From assembly GCA_023428085.1 (NCBI GenBank), contig JAEYZK010000100.1, forward strand, positions 1-45,669: a stretch of DNA of 45,669 bases, given 5' to 3'. Position 1 is the stretch's first letter; every line of letters begins with the position of its first letter. This document shows, piece by piece, positions 16,901 to 28,900 of the stretch. A program made the translations under genes and the position numbers. This DNA is from Pseudomonadota bacterium. GTDB lineage: Bacteria > Myxococcota > Myxococcia > Myxococcales > Anaeromyxobacteraceae. The notes beneath the pieces were generated by a model, which saw only the letters and a program-made list of their open reading frames with translations, was not told where the DNA came from and ran no database searches.

Positions 16901-19900
16901 CGCGGGGGGACATCCGGCCACGCGGGTGAGCGTGCCGCCGCTCGCGGGCGGAGAGGAGTTCGATGGTTCGCTTCCGATCGCGGCGGTCCCAGGGACACCC
17001 ACCACGCTCGTCGCGCGGGTGGATCCGGACGACGCGGTCGAGGAGTACGACGAGAGCGACAACGACATCGTCCTGTACGTGGAGCCGCTCACGAGGCCCG
17101 ACCTGGCGATCCTGGACGGAAGCATCGAGCCTTCGTCCGCGTTTCCGCGACGAGGCGACCGGGTGAGCGTCCGCGTCGCCGTCGACAACCTGGGCGGCCA
17201 ACAGGCGGGGCCCGCGCTCCTGGAGCTGTTCGCCGGCGCGCCGGAGGCGGGCGGGGTCGCGATCGGCGCCGTGCAGCTCGCGGCGATCGGGCCCCACGGC
17301 AGAACCGAGGCGGCGTTCGAGTGGGACACGGCCGCCTGGGGCGGCACGGTGGAGCTGGTCGCAGTCGTGAATCGCGACCGTGCCGCCGAGGACGCGCGCC
17401 CGGAGAACGACCGCGGTGCGCGGGCGGTGCTGGTCCAGGCGGGCGCCGTGGCGCTCTCGAACCCGTACATCTCTCCGAACGGAGACGGGGTGCGAGACTC
17501 GACCGAGCTCTTCTACCGCATCGACGACCCCGGGGCAGCGGTGCTGGCCGCCGTCCGCGACGAGCGCGGGCGCACCATCCGTACGCTCCGCGGTACGGCG
17601 GGCGCGGACGGGTCGGGCTCGCTGCTCTGGGACGGGCGGACCGACGCCGGAAGGGTCGCCTACGACGGGTCCTACCTCATCGCGCTGCAGGCCGGGAGCA
17701 CGTTAGCGCTGGCGCAGATCCCGGTGGTGGTCGACACGAACCGCGCCTCGGTGCTGGACGCGCCCGCCGCGCTGCGGACGCCGGTGCTCCTCGACGAGAT
17801 GTTCCGCGCGCTCCTGCCACCGGACGAGCCGCACCTCAGCCTGGATCTCGTGGGCCTGCCCGACGAGGCCAACGCGATCTACCACTACCGGCACGAGCTC
17901 AGGAACGGCGGGCGCGAGTGCGGCTTCTACCGGGTCCCCCTCGAGGGCGGGATCCCCGAGCCTTTCACGCCGCCCGCCTTCCCGTGCACCGATCACCTCC
18001 GGTCCGTGCTCTCGCCCGACGGCGGAGCGGTGTACTCGCTCTCCTATGGGGCCGACTATCGGGAGTTCGTCAGCCGCTACGACTTCGTGACCCAGACGTC
18101 GGTCGCCCTCACCGATCCCGACGTCACGCCCGTCGGCTGGCCGTTCTGGCTCAGGCCGGACGGACAGCTCAACGTCGGAACGGACGACGGCGTGATCGCG
18201 ATCGATCCCACGACGGGGGCCGTGAGCCCGGGCGTATTCCCCGGGATCGAGCCGCTCCCGTCGCCCGATGGCCAGTTCGCCGCGTTCGTGGTGGAGGGCC
18301 TCCACGGAATGGAGCTCCACGTCGCCAACGCCGACGGCACGGGAGCACGCGAGGTCGTCGTCGAGTACCCGCACCCGCGGTGCCTGGAGTCGTATCCGGA
18401 CGGTCCGTGTATTCGCTGGGAGCCGACCCCCATCGCCACGCCCGACGGCGCGGTGGTGCTCGCCGAGGACGCCCCGCTCGGGATCTTCACCTGGGTCTCG
18501 CCGACGGAGCTCGCCTATGACGGCGGAGGCGTGTGGCTGCTCGACCTCGAGACGGGGCTGACCTCACTGCTCGCTCCCCGGGGCGTGCTGGGCGAGTGGG
18601 TCCAGGACCTGGTCGCCGATCCGGCCGGACGGAACCTCGCCATCACGGTGCACGGAGCCCCGGTCTACGCGCCGGAGGTGCTCTCCGTGAACCTCGCCTC
18701 CGGAGACCTGTCCTTCGTGGAGAACTGGTCTCTGCCGGAGGGCCAGCTCGCGAGCCGGTTCACCCCGTTCGGCTCGGCGCTGGCCGGTGAGTTCGGCTGC
18801 GGGGCGTGGGGTTGTCTCGCCCGCGAGGTCGATCTGTTCTCGAAGGGGAACCTCTACCTCAACGTCGCCGGACGGCGCCAGGCGGGCAGCCCCGAGATCG
18901 TCTTCCGCGGGACCGTCGCCGATCTCAATCTCGAGTCCTGGCTGCTCACGGCGCAGCTGCGCCGAGGCGGCGGGGCTCCCATCATCGTCGCCAGCGGGTC
19001 GAGGATGATCATCGACGCCGAGCTGGGCCGTTGGACGGCGCCCGGTCCCGGCACCTGGGACGTGACCCTCACCGGTCGCGATCTGGCCGGCAACGCGCGG
19101 TCGGTGACCACGCTCGCCAGCTGGGCCGACGTGCCCCCGATCGCGAACCTCCGCGCCGCCCCGCGGTACTTCTCGCCCAACGGCGACGGGCTTCAGGACG
19201 AGGCGATCGTCTCGTACTCGGTGCAGGAGCCCGTCTCGGCGACGCTCCAGATCACCTCCAGCACCGGGGTGGTGGTACGCAGCCTCCCGGTCGTGCATGC
19301 GTCGCTCGGTGAGTACTCCGTGCGCTGGGATGGCCGCGACGAGAGCGGACAGCTCGTCCCTGATGGCACCTACGCGATCGCGACGTACGGCAGCAAAGCC
19401 GAGGTCACCGTCGATACGACGCCTCCCGGCACGTACCTCCACATCGGCGTGACGAACGAGTTCGCGATGTTCGACATTCGCCCCGAGAGCGAGGGCACGT
19501 GCACGGTCCCGCCCCCGGTGGATGGGCAGACGCCGCTCGCCGGGCTCAGCATCGTCCCGATGCTCAAGGTCGGCTTCTCCCCGACCGCGGGCGATCTGTA
19601 CCTGAGCGGATGGGCGCTGGAGGCGGCGACCGCGGCGCGCCCCGACGACTACTTCGTGACCTACAGCGGGAACTCCATCGTCGATACGCGGAACCGCCTC
19701 GAGCTCTTCGCGCCCGCGTTCCAGGCGACCGGGCACTGGTTCCGGCTCGTCGCGGAGGATTACGCCGGGAATCGCTCGATGTCCTACCCGAGTACCGACT
19801 GGGAGACGTTCCAGGTGAGCGCCTTCGGCGCCGCGTGGTGGGCAGTGCCGGCGTGCGCGGGCGTGAACGTGTTGATGAACTCGCCGGTCGGCGGCCCGGT

Positions 19901-22900
19901 CGACGGCGGCATTCCGCTCCAGAACCTCGGGACGTCGCTGGCGGACGCCGGCGTGATGCCGCGCCTCGACCAGATGTTCCCGGGCTGGGATCCGCTCGGG
20001 AACCCCCGGTCGTTCTGCTACCAGCCCGCGTACCACGCCTTCGCCTTCCAGGACACGATCCGCGCGCCACTCATCGGCGCCTCGGTCGCATACTCCACGG
20101 ATAACGGGGCGAGCTGGACGGTCGACCAGGAGCGCGTCGCGCTCATGCCTCACGGCGCGATCCTCTGGGACGCGCGCACCGCCCCGCCGCAGATCAACGA
20201 TCTCCGGGTCTCCGTGATGGACGCGGAGGGCCGTGAGTTCTCGCAGGACGTCCGGGTCCAGTGCGACGTGCCCGGATCGGGGAACATGGCGGAGGTCTGC
20301 TCCACGGCCGCAGGGCTCCCTTCCCTCCACCTCGCGATCCAGGCGAGCATCCGCGGAAGCGCGCGGCTGCCGGGGTTCATGCTCCGGGAAAGGGTGACGA
20401 GGACCCTCCGACCATTGGACCTCGGGGAGCCGGTGATCGACGACGGGCCCGACGGCACGAGAAGTTACACGTTCACGACGAGCATCGATGCGGACGCGCT
20501 GCCGGCGTGCGAGTGGGATGTGGTGACGGTCGATCCCGTGAAGCCGTCCGCGGCCACCGCGGGGCCGCTCGAGAATGGCCACTTCGACATCTGCGGTCTC
20601 TCCGTCGCCCACCTGGAGGTCCGGGGGGACACGGCCACCGCCAGCCTCGGCGCGCGGTTCCGCGATCCGCTCTCCCGGTTCGATCTCTACGTTCGAGAGA
20701 CGGCCCGCGTCGACGGCCCGCCGCCGGCGACGGGGGAGCCCGTGCTCGTGGCCTCGCTCCCACCATTCTCCGGGCTCTCGGCTCCGTTCTCGTTCGATCT
20801 CGGCCGATTCGGCTTCGGGAACGACCTGACGCTCATGGCGAGGGTCGTTCACGCAGACGGGACGGTCACCGAGCAGCCGATCATCGGGAACAGGGGAGAG
20901 TGTCGCGGCGCGAGCCGGTTCTCCCGGCCGGGCGTCGAGGTGAGCGCGAACGTGGTACCGCTCCCCTCACCACGATGCGCGGAGACGCCCTCCGACCGGA
21001 TCGTCCTGGCGACGGCGAGGAACCGAGGCGGGGACGTGGTCGGGGTGCATCTCGAACTGTCGGCGCCCGGACTGCCTTCGTTCACGTTCACGGGCGTCCC
21101 CGTCATCGATGGTGACGGGATCAAGCTCTCGCAGATCGTTCACGCGGACGATCTCGTCCCTGCGCAGTGGTCTGCGACCGCGGTCGCGACGGAGGCGAGC
21201 GGCCGCGTCACCCGCTCGGAGGCGGTGGACTTCAGCAACGAGGTGTCGCCGCCCTGGGCGATGTACGTCGACGCTCCCGCGGACGGCGAGCGGGTCTGCC
21301 CGGTGGTTCACGGCACGGGTGCCTACGCGCGCCGCACCGTGCGGGTCGAAGGAGAGATCCTGGGTTCGCGCCTTTCCACCACCGAGGCGTACCTCGGCTG
21401 CGGGGCTGAGCCGCTCCGGCCGGTGCCGCTCGCGCCGGTCGCCGGTGCGCTCGGCTTGCTCGACGTGAGCGGCCGATCATCGAGGGACTGCGAGCTCGTG
21501 CTCGAGACGCGTGACCAGGCGGGCGCCTCCTACTGCACCGCCCCTTCGCGGTTCCACCTCATTGGCGGGGATCCGGTGGCCGCCAGCGTGGTCCCGGGCC
21601 TCTTCTCGCCGAACGGCGACGGAACGCTGGATCTCGCGTCCGTCTCGATCACGGTGAGCGAGCGATCCACGGTGACGGTGAGGGGGGTCGACGCGAAGGG
21701 CCGCAGCGGTGCGGCTCTCTCCACCGCGGCCGACGAGGGGAACAACCTGGCGCCATGGGACGGCGCCCTCGACGGTGTCGTCGCGGCGGACGGCGACGTG
21801 CGCCTGCGGGTGGAGGCGGTCGATCCGTGCGGAACCGTCACCTCGGCGGAGACCGTCGTGCGCGTGGACAACACGCCTCCGATGGTCCGCATCGACGAGC
21901 CGGCCCACGGGACGCGCGTGGGCGGTCGGGCGACGCTCACCGGCGAGGTCTCCGACGAGAACCTCCTCGCGTACGACGTGGCCATCGGCACGGGCTCGGC
22001 GCCGGGGGTGTACCAGACGGTCTTCACCTCAGAGCGCGTGGCGCGCGGCAGGATCGGAGAGGTCCCCACCGACGGGCTCGCGCCCGGCGTATACACCATC
22101 CGTGTACAGGCGCGGGATCGCGCCTGGAACTCGTCGACGGCCACCGTCGAGGTCGAGGTCACCTCGAACCAGCTCATCCGCTCGCTTGCCGTCGAGCCGG
22201 CGCTCGTCTCGCCCAACCACGACGGACTGCTGGACGCCTCGACCGCGACGTACGAGACCCTCGCGCCGGCGATCGTATCGCTGGAACTGCTGGCCGCAGG
22301 CTCCGGGACGGTGGTGCCCGTCCTGCCGCCCGTGTCGACGCCTGCGGGCGTGGGCGAGGTCGAGCTCCCCGCGCCGCTCCTCGCGGCGCTGAACGACGGG
22401 CTCGTCACGATCCGGCTCACCGCCACGGCGGGAGACCTCGTCGAGACCGAGGACGTGGTGCTCACGCTCGACCGGATCCCGCCGCGCCTGGCGATCGACG
22501 AGCCCGCGAACGGAGCCGTCGTCGCGCAGGCGACCAATGTGGTGCAGGGACAGGTGGACGACGATCACCTGGAAAACTGGAAGCTCACGCTGTTCCAGGG
22601 TGGCCTCTCGAGCGAGATCGCGGCTGGCTCCGCGCCACGGGCCGGGGTCCTCGCCTCGATGTCTCACCTTGCCGAGGGAGACTACGGACTCGTCCTCGAG
22701 GCCCGCGACGGGGCGGGGAACGCCGCCACGCAGCCCTCGAGCTTCTCCATCGACCGCACTCCACCGGACGTCGCCCTGGACGCGCCCGCGCCCGAGTCAT
22801 GGGTGACGGGCAGGAAGGGAACGGTCGAGGTAAGGGCCCGCGCCGTCGACGCGCACCTCGCGAGCGTGCGGCTCGAGGCATGGGCCGAAGGAGCCGAGGC

Positions 22901-25900
22901 GCGCGAGCTGTTCCACGGCGCGTCGCTGCCCACGTCGGGTCACGTGGCCGACTGGGATGTCCTGGCCGAGGCCGACGGTCCGCTGCAGCTTCGCCTCGAG
23001 GCAACCGACGCCGCGGGAAACGCGAGCGAGGCCTGGACGCCGGTGTACGTGGACAACACCGTCCCGGTCGCGACGCTCAGCGCGCCTCGCGACGGCTTCG
23101 TGCACCCGGGCGACCCGATCACCGGCGTCGCCACGGACCAGAACCTCGAGCGCTGGAAGCTGGAGCTCACGGCCGGAGCGCCCTCCACGATCTCCGTCTG
23201 GGTGCCTCTCGCCGAGGGTACGGAGGCAGTGCAGGACGACGTCCTCACCGCGCTGGGGGCGCTGCCCGCGGACGGCACGTACGGGCTGCGGCTCACGGTC
23301 GTCGACCGGGCCGGCAACGAGGCCGTCGACGTCAGCTCGTTCACCGTGGACACCACGCCGCCGCGCCCGCCGACGGCACTGGTCGCGACGCTGCAGGGGC
23401 CGGACGTGGCGCTCGCGTGGGCGCCGAGCCCAGACGAGGACGTGGTCGGGTACGTGGTGCTGCGGGCCGGCGCGACGGGCGTGTTCTTCCCGGTCGGCGC
23501 GATGGTCACGGACACCTCGGCCGTCGATCCGGCGATCACGGACGGCCACCACCGGTACCAGGTCGTCGCCGTCGATCGCGCTGGGCTGAAAAGCGATCCG
23601 AGCGAGGAGAGCCGGCTCGACGTGGATCGGACCCCGCCGCGCGTGGCCATCGACGCGCCCTCGCCGGCTTCCGCCGTGAGCGGGATCGTGTCGGTCGTGG
23701 GCACCGCGTTCAGCGCCGGGGACTTCAAGGAGTATCGGCTCCTCGTCGGCGTGGGCGAGAGCCCGACGTCCTTCACGCTGGTGCGCCGCTCGGGTCAGGC
23801 CGTGTCGCGCGCCGAGATCGGGACGCTCGACGCGAGCGCGTTCGGCCATGGAACCTCGCTGACGGTTCGCCTCGAGGCGGAGGACCTGAGCGGGAACGTG
23901 GCCGAGGCGCACGTCGGCGTGGTGGTGGACGCCGCCGCCCCCGGCGCACCGGTCCTCGTGTCCGCGACGCCGGTGGGGAGCGCGGTTCAGCTCGCGTGGC
24001 AGCCGCCCACGGATCCGGACGTGCTCGGCTACGTCGTCTTCCGCAACGGGACATTGGCCAACGCGCCGGACGGCGTGGACGCCGCGCAGCTCCCCGCATA
24101 CCTGGTGCCTGCGGAGATCACCGAGTACGTCGACGCGGGGCTGCCCGACGGCGAGTACACGTACGAGGTCCAGGCATACGACCGCGCACTGAACGCGAGC
24201 GCGCTCTCGAACTCGCTCACTGCCGTCGTCGAGATCACGGCCCCCCGGGCCACGATCGTGGCGCCGGTACAGCTCGCTCGCCTTGACGGCGTGGTGGACG
24301 TCACCGCCGAGGTAACGGACCAGGACGTCGCCAGCGTGCAGTTCGAGGTGAGGCCCGCCGGCGCGAGCTCATTCCAGGCGCTCGGTGAGGCCGTGACCCG
24401 TCAGCCGTTCACGGTCGCGCTCGACCTCGCCGCCTTCGGCGCGTCCGTGCTCGAGCTGCGTGCGGTGGCGACCGACGCGGGCGGAAACTCCGACGCTGCG
24501 CCGCCGTCGACGTTCGTGTTCCACGCGCCGGCCCCCGCCGCGCCGGACGTGACCGCAGCCGTCACCGGCGCGGACGTCCGGGTGACCTGGTCGGATCCAA
24601 ACCCGGCCGGCACGATCGCGGGGTACGAGGTCCAGCGGGACGGCACCTCGCTGCTGCCGGCCGCTCTCCCTCCAGCCGGGACGGCGACGGCGAGCATCTC
24701 CGCCGGCACTGCCGGCATGGCATACGACAGCTATCCCTGGTCCGCCTGGACCGCCTCGCCCTCGACCCGTCCCTGGTGGCGCCTCGATCTGAGCGCACCG
24801 ACCCTGGTGAACGCGCTCTACGTGCAGCTCTTCGCGCAAGCCGAGGTGGAGATCGCCGTCCGGGTGCAGGACGCCTGGGTCCCGGTGCGCACGGGAATGA
24901 TGAGCGGCGGCGTTCACGTGCCGCTCGCGGAGGGTCTGCAGATCGACGGCGTGCGGGTATCCTTCCTGGCCGGCGCGCCCACCGTGGGCCTGTACGAGGT
25001 CACGCTCGATCCGACGCCGCTCGTCCCGGGGCCGACCTGGCAGGACTCGGACCTGGCTCGGGGCACGCACGCCTACGGCATCGGCGCGGTCTCGGTCTTC
25101 GGGATCCGCGGCTCGGCGACCGCGAGCGCGCGCGTCTACGCTCCCGTCCTCGACGCGCCCGAACCCCTGGTCTCGAGCGCGAGCCTCCACGTGACCGGTG
25201 CCGGCGCGACGCCGGGCGCGACCGTCACGGTCTCCCGCGACGACGTCGAGGCGGGTTCGGGCCTGGCCTCCGCGGACGGCGGCTTCTCCGCGGACGTCGA
25301 GCTCACCGAGGGTGAGAACCACCTCGTCGCCCGCGCCACCGATCCCGAAGGGAACGTGAGCTTGCCGTCCGAGCCGGTCTCGGTCGCCTTCGAGGCGGCG
25401 CCGGACGTGGCCCTCGCGCTCCGGCTCACGGGCGTGCACGGGTCCTCGGTCGAGCTCGCGTTCGACGTGGGCGGCGATCCGTCCGGGATCGCCGGATTCC
25501 TCGTGCGGCGCGCCGGCGGGAGTGCGGCCGCGGTCGTGGCCGATCTCGGCAAGGACGTGCGGTCCGTGACCGACGCGCGCGTGCCCAACGGCACGTACAC
25601 GTACACGGTCACCGCGTACACGGACCACGGGATCGAGGGGGCGCCCTCGAACCCGGTCGAGGCGACCGTGGCCGTGCCGCCGCCTGCCGCCGTGTCCAGC
25701 CTCACGGTCGCCCAGGTGCAGGGGTACCCGGCGCTGCGGCTGCGCTGGGAGCTCGGCGTGGCCGGCGACCGGTACCTGGTCGAGCGTGCGCTCTCGCAGC
25801 TCGGGCCGTTCTCGGCCGTCAACGCCGATCGCCTCGCGACCGGGGACACCTACCTGGACGCCGGGCTCACGCCGGGCGTCACCTACTTCTACCGTGTCCG

Positions 25901-28900
25901 CGAGGTAGATCCGGCAGGGAACCCCGGAGCGGCGTCGCCCGTCGCCTGGGGCGTACCGCTCGCGGGAGCGCTTGCGAGGCCGTGGATCTTCGAGCCCGTC
26001 TCACCGGCGGAGGGGTGGATCACCATCCCGTCGAACACCACGGACGTGAGCGGGATCGCTGATCCGGGCGTTCTGGTCGAGCTGCGAAGCAACGACGTCT
26101 GGGTGGCGGAGGCGCGGGCCGGCGGTGCGGAGCTCCATGCGGAGACGATTGTCGCCGTCTGGAACAGCCGTGGTTTCGGCGTGTCTCCCGACGGCGAGAC
26201 GATCGCCTATGGAGAGAACTGCTGCGGGACCGAGTCGCTGCATGCACCGGGATTGGGGGTGTGGATCGAGGCCCCCGGTCTGCATTCGTTCGGACGCGTC
26301 GTCTTCTCGCCCGATGGGCGGTGGATCGCCTTCGAGGCAACCGCCAGCGAGGACGGGCGCAACCACGTTTGGATCGCTTCTGCTGACGACGGCAGCTTCC
26401 AGCGAATTGCGACCGAGCCAGGGGAGGAGCGAGCGCCGGCGTGGGCACCCGACGGAACGAAGCTCGCGTACGAGGTTCGGCGCGATGCGGGGCCCGCCGA
26501 CGCCATCGGGGTGCTCGAGATCGCGAGCGCGACGGAGCAGGTGCTGGGTTCCACGTCAGGCGCGGCTCTGTTCCGCCCGGCCTGGACGGCCTCCGGCGAG
26601 CCGCTCGCGCTCGCGTCCTCCGTCGGTGTCCCCGGGGTCCAGGTGGTGCGCTTCGACGGCGGCTCCTGGCAGGAGGTGTACGCGTCCGACGCCGACATGC
26701 TCGATCTGGTCGTCTCGCCCGACGGGATGCACGCTGCCCTCCTGGGCGACGATCCGGGCACCCCGGTGATCCTCGTGGATCTCGCGTCGGGTGAGGTGAC
26801 GAGCAGGGACGAGACGCCGGCGAACATGCGCCGGGCTGCTTTCAGCCCGGACGCATCCACTCTCTTCCTGGTCCTCGACGGACAGTTGATCCGCACCTCG
26901 CTCGTGACCGGAGAGACGGAGTTGCTCGGCTTCACGGGACCGGTCGAGGTGCTCGCGGGCGCCGCGCACGGTGCGGTGGCGTTGCTCGAGACGGGCGACG
27001 TGACCCGCTACCGGTACGGCGGCGTCTTCCACGTTCCCGCCGTGCCGCTGTTCGAGGGCGACAACGACCTGGTCGCGACCGCCATCGACGGCGAGGGCGG
27101 CCGGAGCGAGCCCAGCGAGTGGATCACCGTCACGGTGGAGCAGCTCGAGCTGGCGGATCTGGCCGTGACGGGCGTGGCGCTGCTCCCGACAATCCCGGTA
27201 GCCGGTGACACCGTCCAGGCGGTGGTGACCATCCGCAACATCGGAGACGTCGAAGCTGGGCGGTTCACGCTCGTCGTCAAGGAGGTCGGGCCGGACGGAA
27301 TCGAGCGGGAGCTCTCCCCGGCCGTCATCGCGGGTCTGCCCTCCGGTGCGACCACCTCGGCCGTCGTCACGCTCGGCGCCGTTACGGGCGCGGGAGAGCA
27401 CGAGGTCATCGCGCTCGTCGACGCTGCGGGAGCAGTTCCCGATCTGGACCGCCAGAACAACCTCGGCCGCGCCCGGTTTACGGTGCTCGCCTCGCGCGAC
27501 CTCCAGCTGTCGGTGGCGGCTGATCCATCGTCGGTCGGGTTCGACGGTGAGTTCACTGCGCGAGTCACCGTCCAGAACCCCGGCGCTCCGGTGGACGCAA
27601 CCATCGTGACGCGCCTCGCGGACCTCGGGGGCACGGCCGTGTTCGAGGCGCCGCCGACGGTCTATCAGCCGCTGGCAGGGGGCTCCACGACCTCGTTCGA
27701 GACCGTGCTCCAGGCGGGGACCGCGCTCGCGGGGGACTATCAGGTCGTGGCCATCCTGACGGCGGCCGGCTCCGCGCCCGTCATCGCCTCGACCCCGGTC
27801 ACCATCGAGCCGGAACAGAGCGCAACCCTCGCCCTCTCTGCCGATCGGTTCCGCTACGCGCCGACCAGCCAGGTGAACCTGGACGCGGTGGTGACGAACG
27901 CCTCGAGGAACGCCTCGTTGAGCGGCGCGACCTACCACCTCGAGATCCTCGGTGCCGGTGGCGCAGTCACCTGGACAGAGGAGGCGCCGATCCCGGAGAT
28001 CTGGACGGGCGGCGCCACCGTCCTGTCGCGCGCCGTTGGTGCGGCGACGCTCGGCGCGGGGGAGTTCGTGGCGCACGGGTGGGTGAAGCGGCAGGGCACT
28101 GTCCTCGCCGAGGTGTCCACCTCGTTCACCGTGCTGGCCACGCCCACGCTCGTGGGCACGCTGGCGGTGGCAGGGCAGGGCGACCCGCCGGTCGTGCCCG
28201 CCGGAACCGCAGCGGCGGTGACGGTCACCTTCTGGAACGCGGGATCCGCAGATTCACCCGCGACCAGTGGCCGGCTTATGTTCATGTCGCCGTGGAACGC
28301 CGCGGTCCTGTCCACCGAGGAGATCGCCGTGCCGGCGCTGGTGCCCGGAGCGAGCGCGGCCCAGGCCGTGGCCATTCCGACGACCGGGCTGGCACTCGCC
28401 ACCTATGGCCTCACCTTGGTGGTCGACGGCGAGGGGACCGCCTCGACCCTCGCCACGGCACGTTTCCGCGTGGCGGATCCGACGCCGCCGACGCTGACGC
28501 TGCAGTCGCCGGCGCAGGGAGCCGTGGTGCCCGGGGTGGTCTATCCGTGGATCACCGCGCAGGACTCCGCCAGCGGCGTGGCGCTGGTCCGTGCCAGCGT
28601 GGGAGCTGCGGTGACCCCGCTCACCCTCGCGAACGGGAACGGCTTCGAGGGCATCTGGAGCGCCTCGGTCACGCTGGGCGCCGACGGCCCGTACACGCTC
28701 GTCTTCACGGCGGCGGACGCCGAGGGGAGCGACGGGCTCACGACCCCGAGCGCCACCAACCCGATCACGCTGACGGTCGTCAGCGACCGGACCCCGCCCG
28801 TGCTCGAGGTGGATGGTGTGGCCGATGGAGCGATGGTGAACGCGCCGGTGGTGCTGGACGTCACGGCCACGGATCTGCACCTCGCGTCCGTCTTCGCAGA

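Noticed and set aside
18564..20852. 762-codon antisense frame inside the giant gene, and similar frames of 680 and 563 codons at 28254-30296 and 30699-32390
   Set aside because: All mirror the forward domains and have the Arg/His/Asp-rich composition of shadow frames; no ribosome sites or domains were seen.
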